Shown here in pieces: positions 48,649-60,180 of a stretch of DNA of 64,000 bases. The notes under the pieces were generated by a model, which saw only the letters and a list, made by a program, of their open reading frames with translations, searched no databases and was not told the DNA's origin. The stretch lies in the NCBI GenBank assembly GCA_024349245.1, contig JALDNG010000023.1, positions 1 through 64,000 of the forward strand, written 5' to 3'. The position numbers were made by a program, and so were the translations under genes. Position 1 is the first letter of the stretch, and the number at the start of each line of letters is the position of its first letter. The DNA comes from Neodontobutis hainanensis. Lineage: Eukaryota; Chordata; Actinopteri; Gobiiformes; Odontobutidae.

Positions 48649-51545
48649 TCCTAAATCATGTTACGCCAGTTGTTCCCTGCTGGACATAACAACTAAGTGG
48701 TTTGTAAGAGCAAAGCATCTGCTGGCTTTCATCCTCAACTCTGTAGCTTTCATTTAGCGTTGAAAGTGTTGAAAATAATTTAAAAGACTGTTGTGAAGCT
48801 TAAACAGGTTACATGGCATTACAATCACCACTAGTGCTGTTAAATGCTTGTTTCATTTTGAAAAATGCACCTTAAAAATAAGCGATCACCGGAGAAGATG
48901 AGAAGATTAGCTATGGCTCACTGCAACAGAACAGCGTACATTAAGGAGTGTTATATAAAGCAATGACTCTGGTCCCAGCTTTTTCACTGTCCGCACCAGT
49001 TTGTTCCTCCATACCAAAGTTCTATTGACAGCTTTCACACCAAGTGAAACTGTAAAAGCACACCTAATTACATAGTACAGACTTCAGGGTATGTAATGTT
49101 CCCCACATTTAAATGTTTTGTCTCTGCGTCTACAAACCTTTTAACCTTCACAGTTTCTGCAAAATACTTTAAAAATGTCTGCTCTTGCTTTCAGGTGTAG
49201 AAAATTGTAGTTGTCGGTGCAATTAACATGAATTAGCAAAGGGTACTCCACTGCACTACAAAGCGCATGGCACTCCAGAGCAAAGATTTCTTTTTGGGGA
49301 GTAAAATGCTCCTGTTGTTACCAAGCAACCAACTGAAACATGCAAAAGTTAGTTACTGGAGATTCTATGACAGTCTTTTGTGGAAAGTTTTGTGGAGTCC
49401 TGTCTGTATTATGACGTGTTATTTGCTGTGGGCTGTGACTAAGCGTGGGCATTTGGATGCTGCCAAAGCTCACAATTCACAGAGATGTCAGTCAAGTGTT
49501 TTTCCAGTAGATGATGACCTCTATCATAGCCCTGTGCCTTCTCCATATCTGCACTGCCCTTCTCTGCTTCCGTCATCCTCCTTTCTGGTCGCCTGTTTTT
49601 AACTATCGTCCTCTACCCTCTTTCCTCTGTCTTCCTTTCACTCACTTTTCTCCTCTCAGACTGTTATCCATCTTTTTTTCATTCATTCCCATTTTTCCAT
49701 GTTTCTCTTTACCATTCAAAAACCGATCCAGTTTCCTCTGCATCACTTTGCTGTTGCGACTCCTTCTACACTATCCCTGTATATTGAACTACCCATCACT
49801 TGTCATTGTATTCATTTTTTGGGGGGAAGAGCTGAGACAGGAAGCAGCCTGTTGAAAGCCATCTGTTAGCTGATCTGACAGGGCTGAGCATGGCTGTAAC
49901 ACTGGCAGTGGCCACTGGCACTGGCACAGCCCAGAGTCTGGCTTTGGTAGCAGTGATCCGACAGCCAGCTTTCACACTGTGTTTATACACTGACTGTTCA
50001 TTTATAGGCACCTGGCGGAGACTCTCAAGATGATTTTTGGTTTAGAATAAGAATAATTTGAATCTATAAAATTCAATTGAACTGGGTTTTCAATCACACA
50101 ACATCAAACTTTTGTTTGTCTCAATCTTCTAACTTCCCTCCTAAGGCAGTGTCCGTTCCGGCCTTCTTTACAATTAGGTCAGCCTCATAAAAAGTGTGAA
50201 ATTGCTTACAACGTTCTCAAACAAATCAGTTATTTTCAGTTAAGCCTGCTTTTGGTGCCAAAAGCAAAGCTGTCTTCTTTTAAATGAGGATGATAGAAAG
50301 AGACAAATGTAGTTAGATTAAGCTCCACCACAACGGTTTTGCATGGCACGTTTGCAACTATTAAAAATATTAAACTCCCTAAATCCAAACCTCCAAATGA
50401 CTCATCTCAAAAAGAGATCTTCCATATTTCCATAAACAGCCTTTTATGCATGACTTGGCTTCCTTTGAATGGAAGAGAGTTTCTCTTTTTGATGATGTTG
50501 TTGTTAGGGTTAAAGGGCAAATAAATGTTGTGGGTGGTGATGTTGTTAGATATACTTTCAATTGCATGCTGTATTGGTGCTGATCTGCTTTTGGGACTGC
50601 CAATGGCGCTTTGAATTGTTGGGATTTGTGATGTATTAACTTCCAGGGTCTTTCCTATTGGCTGTTTTGGCGTGTGGACTCTCTTAAAAGGTGCTGATGG
50701 CGGAGTCGAGGAGAAGGCCAGCAGGAGAGGATGCTTAGGGAATGCCAGCAGACGGAGGGTGCTTGAGAAGGTTCATGAGGCTGAGGACCGAAAATGACGA
50801 GAGCTACAGTAGGCCCTAATTGAGTGTGAGGTGGTGGACTGTAAAGCCTGCTGCGAGGAGAAAGATAAGCACTGTGTATGACTGTGGGGGGACCCCTAAT
50901 GGCATAAGTGTTAGTTCCTGGGCTTCTCTTTGATCATTTATGACTGGTCCTTAACATTAATATGTGTTAACTTGCAGTGGTATAACTGAGCCATCATTTG
51001 ATCTGTGTTGTTGTCCATACCATTTTATAGCTTATTGTCTGTTTCTTTTGGTTTTAGCCCTTGATATATTCTGTAACGTTTAGAATTGAATTTAAGTATT
51101 TCAAAATCTAGTTTCCCTAGCTCCCGTAGTTTTCAGCTGAGATCGGAATTCTCCTCAAAGATGGGGATGCTGCCTGGGTCAGAGCTAGGAAAACTAAAAC
51201 TGAGGCTGACTGGATCTGTTTTTGTCAGCTTTAAAATAAGTACACTTGTTTAATCAAGACAAAATCAAACTATTATAGCTCTGAAACCACATAAAACCTA
51301 AATGACCCAATGAAATTTTTGCGGGTTATTAAAAATCTGTTCAGGTCATGTTGCTGCATGAACTCACAAACTGTTTAGTCAAGGATTCTTTTATTCTGAC
51401 AGACAGAGATTTTTCTGATTAGCGGCTGATTTTGTTTTTTAATCTGAGTTTCACCTGCTGTAGGATCCCAAAAATCTTGAAATCAGGTAGATCCAGCCAC
51501 ATGAACAAATTGTGTTCTGTCTAAAAGGGTATTGGCAAACAAGGT

Positions 51546-53301
51546 TGCTCGTCATCAATCCCTCAAGTGTTTAAATTATTACAGTCAGCTTTTAACATTG
51601 TTCAATCTCAATTAACCATAAAATCTGAAATTGGTTTTGAATACAGACAAAACCATAATTTTGGTTTTCTCTAATGCCACTGAGTTACCAGGAAAATATC
51701 CCATCAATGCAAATTTCCCAAGGCAAACCTATTGGAATGGTCTCAAACTGTATGAATCTGGGTATTCTTCTTGACTGTGAGCTTTCATTAAATTCACATA
51801 TTGGTCAACAAATTTCCAAACTAAAAGTGAAACGTGGCTTCTTCTATAGAACTTTGAAACCAACGCAATGCATTGTGGGTCACCGGGCGGTATTTTCTGA
51901 GGCCACTAACTAGAACAAACAAGAGCAGTGCTACTGTTTTTCTTCATTATGCTCAAAAGTTGCACAAAAAATTAAGGGCTATATCGAGACTACTGCCAGA
52001 TGAAAAGGGACAGTACCTCGAAAAATATTGTGTATTGGAAGTGTCAACCCATATGATAGCCATGAGTAGGTTAGAGATCCAGGCGATTTACCTCCAGTAA
52101 CGTTCCATAGTTTCTTATCTTGTGTGCGTAGTCAACGCACATCGCTAATCAAGTTGTTGGAGCCTATTCAATTTACAAATGTCTGGGTACATGATTTGGA
52201 CATTTTAGGCCCCCAAATTGTAAATAGGTTGTCACTCATGCAAAGTTAAGTTTGCTTTGCAAATTTAACCTCTATTTATAATCCTACCACTGTTGTTGTT
52301 GCCCATCCTATTGTAAAGCCCCCTACTCACAGGCACGTAACAACCAACTTTAAATTTTTAACGTGTTTTATTAACAAACTGCCAGCAATAACAAGAACTG
52401 CTGTCACAGCCCCAGCTCACGCTGAAGTCTCAAAATGTAACTGTAATCACTTCGAACGAGCCATGCTTCTCAGTAATATCCATGAATAAGTCTGACTCAC
52501 TGCTTCTTTGCATTCTAATAAACCACAAACACACAGAGCGCCTTTCAGATCATAACCGGTACAAAATAATTGAACAATGCAACTAAATTAACAACAAAAC
52601 ACTGTAGCCGAAATTATTCATAAAACATCTCTATTGTATATTAGCACTGTAGCGCTGCAGTGGCCAACAAAAATGGTGCCTCAATCCTGTCGGCTGCCCC
52701 AACGCTTTCAGGGTGACATCACGATCCAAAGCCCTAGAGAAATAATGCCTGTTTCCCCCTCAGAACCAAGGAACCTTTGGTGTCTGCAACGTTTTTGCCT
52801 TTGCTTAATTATGGTGATGTACTCTACAGAATATGTGTGCCTTTTTTAAGTGTCTACAGTCCTTTAATACTGTTTATCATTGTTGCCCTGAGGTATGTCA
52901 CTGGATGTAGTTGCCTCACTCTTCACTGTGGTCTTTATGTTAAGTCAGGCTGACCTTTATTGAGTGTATGCAGGTACAAACACTGGCTGAATCTGGTTTA
53001 CAAAGCTCTTCTTGGCTTAGTTCCATCTTACTTGAGCATGCTTCTTCAGGAAAACAAAAGTCACAATTACTTTCCTGTAATGTTCTTTATCTAACTGCTT
53101 TGAGCTAGAACTGAAATGGAACATAAGGCATTCAGCTTTGCTGCCCCATCTGCGTGGAACACGCTAGAGTCTGATCTGAAACTATCAGCCCTCATCTCAT
53201 TTGAAAATATCCATTCAATCTTAGAACATGAGACTATTGCTCAGGGACTGTGTTTTTTAAATTGTACTGTGTTTTCAATGATGCACTTTAGTGCAAACTA
53301 G
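51546..53301 (+). pseudogene. 5'-truncated L2/CR1-like LINE reverse transcriptase, interrupted (copy B)
   Basis: Same fragment as at 36813, with the same internal insertion, stops and order of motifs. One base fewer in an A-run (near 51966) and a few other small indels alter local frames relative to copy A. Confidence 0.7.
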
Positions 53302-53311
53302 CATGCACTTT

Positions 53312-53643
53312 GGGGCACATTGGCTCAGTGGTAGAGCGGTCGTCCTATAACCGTAAGGTTGGCGGTTTGATTACCACTCTCTTGAGTCCATACTAGATTT
53401 GTGTCCTTGGGCATTCCACTTAACCCACCTTGCCTCCAGTGCCACAGTAGTGTTGTATGAATCTCTATGACTATGGAGGTGACTGAAGTGATGGTCTGAG
53501 CGGGCTGTAAACGCTGTGTGTATGTCAGGCTTTCACTATGTCTGCCCCAGGTGTGAATGTGGGTGAAGGGGTGAATGGAAGCATCATGTTAAAGCGCTTT
53601 TGGTGCCCAAGAAGGGTACAAAAAAGCGCTGTTGTAAGTTAGT
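53312..53643 (+). mobile_element. tRNA-derived SINE (copy B)
   Basis: Second copy of the SINE at 38581, in the same position relative to the LINE. It arose by the large duplication and is not an independent insertion. Confidence 0.75.
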
Positions 53644-54513
53644 AAACATAACAGCATTGTAAGATATCTGAAAAACAGATGATCCATCTGAAGTTTAGAT
53701 ATCAATCAATCAATCAATTTAAATATACTTTATACTCTCTCTATATTTATGATTTATTTGTATGACTTTACACAAAAAATACATCATTATATTGTGAATA
53801 GAGTCAAAAGACACTAAATAACCAAAAAGCCTGGAACATACACATCTTTTTTTATTTATTTTTTGTTTCTGGTCCTGTGCTAATAAAAAAGCCCCAGCTT
53901 TGACCCTTTCTAGATACATTGGCAAATCTCTTATTCAATGAAAAAAACAGCACTAACAGAACACACAGCCAAGGATGGTCTTAACGCAAACTTGCTCTTC
54001 TTTTAAGATGTCTCTTGTTCTCTCAACATTAACTGAAGGCAATGCTAAGTGCAAAAACGACATGATCTTTTGTTTAGCTTTTGTGTTGAACCGTACTCCA
54101 TAAAGATGAAACGCTGTTCAAACTGATTTTTATTTTCATTTTATTATTTTCCAATGCTCTTCTTAGCAATTATAGTTTAGCAGATATTTGTATTAAAACG
54201 TACATAATATGAATACGGTCTACGGTAAGTTTTTATTATGGTGATTCTAGGTACCTTATTGACAAAATAGCTTTGCTTTAAACAAGCAGTGAAGGACACA
54301 TGACCTTGTAAAGCCACCAAAATACTTCAACATGCAATTTCTCCAAAAATATTTCAAACCCTTCAAGTCCCTGGTGACTGCTGGGAAATCAGCTAATTTG
54401 GCTCTTAACATGGCTAAGTGGCTGTAAGGCTGTTTTTAATTTGATTTTGCTACAAGTTGTATGATTTGTAAGTAATTGTCTTTAATTACTAGTTTGTTAA
54501 ATCTCTAGTTTCT

Positions 54514-55052
54514 CTAGTTCTTTTTTCCTGATGTTGGCATCACAACAACTTTCCTCAGCTGTTTGTCCATTACCATTTTATCTGTCTGTATCTGGAAGTC
54601 CCACAAGATCTTGACTTGGTCATTCTCTACCACCTTGAGAGTTGTTTCCCACTTTGACTGCGTTTCTTTCAGTCCATACTCTTCACAGATGTTCCTGTAC
54701 ACTATACCAGCCACTTGGTTATGGAGTTCCATGTATGCTTTTCCTGCCAGGATCTTACACCCTGCCGTTATGTGCTGGATTGTCTCAGGTGCCTGTTTGC
54801 ACAGCCTACACCTGGTGTGGTAAATCTGGTCCTCGTTGCTCTGGTGCTCAAGGCCTGCTCCTTTGCAGCCATGATTAGTGCCTCTGTGCTGTCCTTTAGT
54901 CTAGCGTTTTATAGCCATTGATAGGATTTCTTGCTATCAGCCACTTTTGTTATCTGGCAGTGGAACATCCCATGTTGGGGCCATCCCATAATGGAACCTT
55001 CAGCACTTTTTCCTCTTTCTTCCTCTGCCTGAGACAATGGCTGGATCTCATT
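54514..55052 (-). pseudogene. LINE 3' fragment with zinc knuckle (copy B)
   Basis: Duplicate of 39782-40320, with the same zinc knuckle, frameshift and missing endonuclease core. The two copies are almost identical here. Confidence 0.7.
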
Positions 55053-55896
55053 TCTCTAAATATGCCTCCTCGATGTCTCGACTCCTCAAATGTACCAAAA
55101 GTTATTCTCCGTGCACCATCTTTAGTGCTATCCCAAAGCTCTCAAAGCTGCTCCGAGGAGCGAAGAGAAGAGCCGGAGGAGGCTTCTGAAAGGAGGCATA
55201 AGCAAGGATACACCGGAGCTTCCTACGGGGAAGTCAAACTCACAGCGGAGATGAAAACCCTGCCCACTCCACAAGCTATTGGACAAGACGCTCAACAAAC
55301 ATGAGTCTTTCATTTTTGATTTATGAAGAACTTCATCAGAGACTAAAAAAGTAATGGTTCATCCGTGAATGTTCTAATAGGTCCTGATGTTTGTGAACTT
55401 TGTTTGTATAAATAAAGAAAAAGAACATTATATATCAAAACCCTTAGAGTTATTTTTAAAATACAGATTTTTGAGATCCAAAATTCAAAAAACTGTGGTT
55501 TGAAAATGATAACAGATAAAGTCCTTCTTTAAATTAGAAAAATGCCAGATATGACACAAAGTATATGATTGAAATAATTGTATTCATCTAATATGCATAA
55601 CATGGCGTTATATATTGGCGACGTATGTCATTTACAGTACATACAGAAAGATGCTATAATAGTTTATTTTTTTCTATTTTCTTCTTTTTCTAAAAATAAA
55701 TTATCAATAACAGTAACTTGTAAAGCAACATTAGTAAACTACAGTATAACTACAACTTCTAATTTACCCTAAATACTAAAATTTATGGAAATAGATATTT
55801 ATACATGTACTATTTGTATGGTTGCAGAAGCTTTATCTGTTCTTATCCATTCAAATGGCATAGTTTGTAGTTTTTCTGAATGTAGGACCTCTCACC

Positions 55897-56664
55897 CTAA
55901 CCCATCACTTTTATTACTATCTCTGCTTTTACTAGCATGTCAATGCCGAATATGTTTACCACTGACTCTCCTTTCTTTACTGGGTAAAGTGTCAGAATGA
56001 ACAACATGTTTTTTGACACACAGCTGTCACTGAAAGCCCCATTATTCCCAACCTCCCTTCCACTACCATGGCCACGGCAAGTACACCCGCCCCGGCTTCT
56101 ATCACCTGTGCTGGGTAAAGCAGCATGTGCTGCGCACACATGGCTTCCCTTCCCAACCTTCCCATCACTACCATGGGTAGAGCGACTAGTTTTTTCCCCG
56201 TTTCTTTCACTTATGTTGGGCAAAGTGTGGTGAAAAACGGCATGTGCTTCATATTCATTGAGAGAGGCACCAGCAGCGGCGCCGCCGAAAAAGTCACACA
56301 CGCACTCTCACTCTCATTCTCACTTTCACTCAACTGACAAGACTCTAAAGGCAGATGTTCTCCTTTGGAATCAGAGTCAGCCATTACTAAAGTCAAAGCT
56401 TCATTACCAGTGTATTTATTATTTGCCATTTTCACATTTGCCAGCTCACATGTAGAGAATGCTGCTTCTGCTGAGCCAGTCATAATACTCCGACTGAGAA
56501 GCGCGTTTGAGGTCTTCAAAAGTTTTTAATGGTAACACATGGTAATAGTGGGCTAGAAACAAAGTACAGGGTGTCTGACATTTGGTAGAACGGAGTGGAA
56601 ACATGATTTAGCACATAAAGTAGCGGCTGTTTTTTGCAATTTTGCAACTTTGGTGCTTAGAGGG
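55897..56664 (-). mobile_element. piggyBac-like element, 5' end and N-terminal coding remnant
   Basis: On the reverse strand the element starts CCCTCTAAGCACC directly after TTAA (56665-56668), the piggyBac-type target and CCC terminus. About 150 bases in, a reverse frame (56519-56211) contains KYTGNEALTLVMADSDSKGE and then an acidic Ser/Glu-rich stretch. That style resembles the N-terminus of piggyBac-family transposases. The DDD catalytic domain is not seen; past 56200 the frame is disrupted and Gly/Arg-rich. It is a decayed or internally deleted copy. Confidence 0.5.
56303..56333 (+). repeat. (CTCACT)n-like tract at the duplication edge
   Basis: CACTCTCACTCTCATTCTCA and following bases form a hexamer-like low-complexity tract immediately right of copy B's end. 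It provides the GCACTC microhomology shared with the left breakpoint at 26844. Confidence 0.7.
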
Positions 56665-56712
56665 TTAACTCCACTCTGACCTCTCGTCCTTGTATCTCCT
56701 CAATTTCAAGGA

Positions 56713-56910
56713 TCACTGAGCTACTAGTTTTCTTGCTGTTAGTGTTGATTGTGGGTTTCAAAGTAACCATGTTTTCCACATTTTCCGCATGTAACCCCAC
56801 TGACTAGGGTTACTAGAGTAGTAGCCTTTCAACAGAGCCTTGTTCTTGCATCTCGTCCATTTCTGTCTTGTTTCTGTAGCCCATTTCTCATCAAGGTCAC
56901 AGAGCCGGGT
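56713..56910 (-). pseudogene. N-terminal fragment of a LINE of the same endonuclease type
   Basis: The reverse strand from 56910 reads an almost open frame of about 65 codons: DEKWATETRQKWTRCKNKAL, then NPSQWGYMRKMWKTW, a stop, then TLTARKLVAQ. The Trp/Arg-rich pattern and the KQLVAQ-like ending resemble the region ahead of the RT in the fish LINE family represented at 39782 and 58199. It is isolated, has two stops, and is not functional. Confidence 0.45.
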
Positions 56911-56947
56911 GTGTCTCACAATTTAGTATCTCCCACCATTTCTGTGA

Positions 56948-58195
56948 AGGTTTTCAGTCATTCAGGTCAACTTGAAAAAAAGGTTAAAGCAAAGGCATCT
57001 GGACTTAGTTTTCAAGGTGAAAATGTTTCACCTCTTAATTCCTAGAGACTTTTTTAATTCTGGGATCAACTGGTAAGAGAGCTGAGTTTATATCTCTACA
57101 AGGATTTGATCTGAAACTAATGAAACTGATTGGATCAGACTGTTCTGGTCTCATAGTCATTACCATGAAAGGACAGTGTGACTCCTTTCACGGTAATGAC
57201 TTCGAGACCATATCACATCCCTCTTTACCTCATACCCACCAATGAAGCACTCATGGTCGTAAGTAAGAGACTACTACAGGACACATCTCTACAGGACAGG
57301 ACCAGCTTCACCCCGGACCACATCTGCAGCTTATTGGAGATGTTTTTAAACACTACATATTTCCAGTTTATAGGTAACTTCTACAGACAAAAACCACGCC
57401 ATGGGATCACCTGTCTCACCAATTGTGGCTAACCTTTACATGGAGGTAGTGGAGAATAGAACTCTGAACACTTTTCCAGGTACCATGCCCAGTCACTGGT
57501 TCAGATATGTTGATGACACATGGGTCAAAATCAGAACACAGGAAGTAGAAGCTTTCACAGAGCACATCAACGCAGTGGAAAATAAAAAAATTGACTCAAT
57601 CAAGTTCACAGATGAAGATGGCATAGATAACTGCCTGGCCTTTCTAAACTGTGCAGTGGTTATTTGTGAGAACAGGACACTCCAAGTACAAGATTATAGG
57701 AAGCCAACACACACAGCTCAATATCTGCTGTTTGACTCCCACCACCCTCAACAGCACAAGCTATAGGTCATCAGGACTCTTTAGCATAGAGTACAGGTGC
57801 CCACAACCTCAGAAGGCAAATGGAAACAAGAACAACACATTTGTGAAACCCTGAGAGACTGTGGATTCCCCAGTTGGACATTCAACAAAACCAAGAGGAC
57901 ACTGAAACCAAACAGACAGGAACGAGAGAAAAAAGGGAATGTGAGTGTAGTTATCACGTGTGTGTCAGTTTTTTCTGAAAAACCTGCGAAAACTGTCTAC
58001 CTTAAAGACAAGATCCTCTCTCACAATCAAAGTAATGTGGTCTATGCTGTTCAGAGAAGAGTGTAGTGACAGTTAAGTCAGAGAAAATGCAAAAACAGCT
58101 GCACAAGAAGATGCTTCAGCACAGAAGAGCCAACCCTGGTGGAGCTGAGTGTGCAATCCACCTCCGCCTCAAAGACAAAGGGTGTTCCTTTTAGG
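56948..58195 (+). mobile_element. Penelope-like retroelement, decayed
   Basis: A non-coding leader (GTGAAAATGTTTCACCTCTT) is followed by a hairpin at 57147-57209 and then RT sequence. The frame at 57178 gives PYHIPLYLIPTNEAL and FTPDHICSLLEMFLNTTYF. After a +1 shift near 57395 come GSPVSPIVANLYME and the catalytic YVDD (57506-57517), then YRKPTHTAQYLLFDSHHPQ. In-frame stops occur at 57764-57766 and 57782-57784. The frame continues (SEGKWKQEQHICETL) to about 58063, then traces of a C-terminal GIY-YIG-region sequence (QLHKKMLQHRRANPGG) near 58110. The motif order identifies a Penelope-like RT. It is inactive. Confidence 0.8.
57147..57209. repeat. Hairpin in Penelope leader
   Basis: Arms 57147-57173 and 57183-57209 pair at 24 of 27 positions around a 9-base loop. 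The core is GTCATTACC against GGTAATGAC, with GAAAGGA against TCCTTTC. It sits between the leader and the RT frame. Confidence 0.85.
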
Positions 58196-58198
58196 ACA

Positions 58199-58363
58199 GC
58201 AATGATGGAGGAGGCATCACACAGCAATGCACAGTGGCTAAGGGATCTAAGAACATATCACAGCAACCACCATAAACAGGATCCAGTCACCATCACAATG
58301 GCAGAAAGAGTCTTAGGTATGAAAATCTGGACAGAACAAGATCTTGACATGATTCATGCATAG
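58199..58363 (+). pseudogene. LINE fragment from just ahead of the RT domain
   Basis: The forward frame reads NAQWLRDLRTYHSNHHKQDP, VTITMAERVLGMKIWTEQDL and DMIHA, then TAG. This is the style of the entry to the RT domain in the same fish LINE family as at 39782. It begins where the Penelope sequence fades, so one element appears inserted into or joined to the other. The RT itself is absent. Confidence 0.5.
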
Positions 58364-58422
58364 TGTTTAAAGCTCACCAACAGAATTCTAAGAGCATTCA
58401 TTGCAAACTCATTAGAGCACTT

Positions 58423-58596
58423 CGGGCAGTAATCCCCAAACTGGAGGAGAGGCTATAGCAGATTCCAGGAACAACACCAGACATCTCAGGCCAGAAAAGT
58501 GCAGTCCTAGGAACAGCCAAGATACTACGCAGAACCTCCCAGCCCTCTGGTAGAGGACCGAAGCATGGATGGATAAGACTGGCCGCGGACGGCTAG
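58423..58596 (+). pseudogene. C-terminal end of the same LINE type
   Basis: The forward frame reads RAVIPKLEERL, a stop (TAG), then QIPGTTPDISGQKSAVLGTA and KILRRT, ending at TAG 58594-58596. This matches the extreme C-terminus of fish restriction-like-endonuclease LINEs. With 58199-58363 it forms an internally deleted copy whose RT, zinc knuckle and nuclease are gone, leaving only its two edges about 60 bases apart. Confidence 0.55.
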
Positions 58597-59403
58597 TTGA
58601 ACGTTTTTTTTTTCCCTTCAAACATCTAATCACATTTCTTTCTATTCTAAGATATGGAGAAGACATAATCCAGCCTCTTTATTAAAAATGTTGACATTTA
58701 AGCTCCACGTTCCATCTAACTAATTATCTGCCGTGTCTTAAAACTCTTATGGTAGTACCTCATCTGCTACAGCTGCCTTGGCTTCTACATGTGACACAAA
58801 ATCCAATTTAGCAGAAGGACCTGACTCACGCATTTGCCGTAATCTTTAATAACAAAATGTCTCATAAAACCAAGCGCTTCAGCGGGTTATTCACAGAAAG
58901 AGCTGGGATTAACTGTCACAGGTGCTCTGACAAGAAAAATGGAGCAAAAGTGTCTGATTTGCGAAGTATTCCATAAAGACTTTGCACTGACTCTTATCAG
59001 AGCTTCCTTGTTGCCAAAGTCAATATATATTATAAAAAAATCCACCAGCAGAAAAAATATATTATTTTTGGTTGAATTGGTTTCATTGGATTTGTTTACG
59101 CCCCAGTCTGAAATATAGTATCAATGAGCAACAAAAAGCAGCATGGCCTTGAAGAAAGAGGCTGTGGCCCTGATATATAAACATGTGAAGACTGATCTAG
59201 CTTTTGATTAGCCACAAATATAAGAAACAAATAAAATTGGATAATCTACTCAAGTATAATTTCACATGTGAAAATGTATCTGAAAATGGTTATTGTAGTT
59301 TGACTTTTGCATAGCTTTAGCGGTAGTATAATCTCTCAATATGCAATACAAACCTAAAACAGTTTTTATACATTTCTGAAAATAACCACAAACTTCATAT
59401 TTA
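58597..59403. other. Non-coding unique sequence
   Basis: AT-rich sequence without a recognisable gene, repeat or RNA. Confidence 0.6.
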
Positions 59404-59462
59404 GCCCCGAGCCGGCGAGGGCCTGAAGGGCCTATTGTATCTGTTAGCATTTGTTATTATCA
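59404..59462 (+). repeat. Isolated head of an array-family relative
   Basis: CCCCGAGCCGGCGAGGGCCT followed by GAAGGGCCTATTGTATCTGT, TAG and TTATTATCATT has the same block order as the heads at 14170 and 17926 (paired G/C-rich motif, CCTATTGTATTCGTTAG, then ATT). No element body follows. Confidence 0.55.
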
Positions 59463-59662
59463 TTCAGCTTTTTTTACCACCTGAACATGCACAAACAGTC
59501 AGGAAACTTGGCCCAAAATTTAAGCCCAGCAAAAAATACATTTAAAGAAAGTTCTCAAAAACAAAATCTTAAAGAATTACTCAGTGGTGATCCCTGGAAA
59601 ATCAGAATACAGTGGGCCCTTGATAGACACATAGGACATGTGAGGCCAAACAATTTGGATTT

Positions 59663-59800
59663 GTAGTAGCAGTCATAGTAGTAGCAGTAGAGGTTGCTGT
59701 AGTTGGTGGTAGCTGTAGTTGTAGCAGTAGAAGTAGCTGTAGTAGTGGCAGTAGTTGTAGTAGTAGTAGGCTGTAGCAGTTGCAGTCAGTTGGCTGTAGT
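59663..59800 (+). repeat. Imperfect trinucleotide repeat (GTA/GCA/GTT)
   Basis: About 140 bases of GTAGTAGCAGT-type triplets with many interruptions. It creates long Val-rich, Leu-rich and Thr-rich shadow frames on both strands. Confidence 0.8.
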
Positions 59801-59999
59801 GAGTGGCTCAGTGGTTGGCCCTCAACTGGAGTGTTGGCAGTTTGATTCCTACTCTCCCCACAGTTCATACTGTTGTTGTGTCCTTGGGCAAGACACTTAA
59901 CCTACTTTGCCCCCAGTGGTGTTCGAGCTGTTACACTGGTGAATTGAAGATTAATATAAGTCGCTTTGAAAAAAAGCGTCAGCTAAATAAATAAATGTA
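59797..59999 (+). mobile_element. tRNA-derived SINE, degraded
   Basis: A-box-like AGTGGCTCAGTGG, B-box-like GTTTGATTCC, and the body motif GTGTCCTTGGGCAAGACACT followed by TAACC. It ends GCGTCAGCTAAATAAATAAATGTAAATGTAA. It is related to, but clearly diverged from, the SINE at 38581. Confidence 0.7.
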
Positions 60000-60112
60000 A
60001 ATGTAACAAGGTGGCCATTTTCAGGGACAATAAAATCTTCTGTAACTCTCACAAAAACAATAAATTGTTTGCTAGTAACATGTTTTTGCAAATAGACAAA
60101 TGTACTTTCTGA

Positions 60113-60180
60113 GTGGAGTTTGCATGTTCTCCTCGTGCTCGGGTGGGTTCCTCCAGGTACTCCAGTTTTCCCCACCAACA
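60113..60180 (+). repeat. Dispersed-repeat fragment, V-SINE-like central motif
   Basis: GTGGAGTTTGCATGTTCTCC, then GTGCTCGGGTGGGTTCCTCC, AGGTACTCCAG and CCCCACCAACATGC. This string of motifs is widespread in fish genomes and resembles the conserved part of V-SINEs. Only this core is recognisable. Confidence 0.4.

Larger units (their letters stand above)
41571..56302 (+). repeat. 14.7-kb tandem duplication, copy B
   Basis: Second copy, abutting copy A without a spacer. Differences include base changes (27091 against 41823 in a GAGAC[G/A]CTAAC context), homopolymer lengths, and a 9-base insertion GTTTTGTGG at 49387-49395 absent from copy A (near 34663). Its right end continues into the 5' part of the piggyBac-like element, which copy A lacks. 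Copy B therefore carries the ancestral right flank and copy A the ancestral left flank. Confidence 0.95.

Noticed and set aside
59703..59900. Valine-rich open frame
   Set aside because: Produced by the GTA-type trinucleotide tract running into a SINE.
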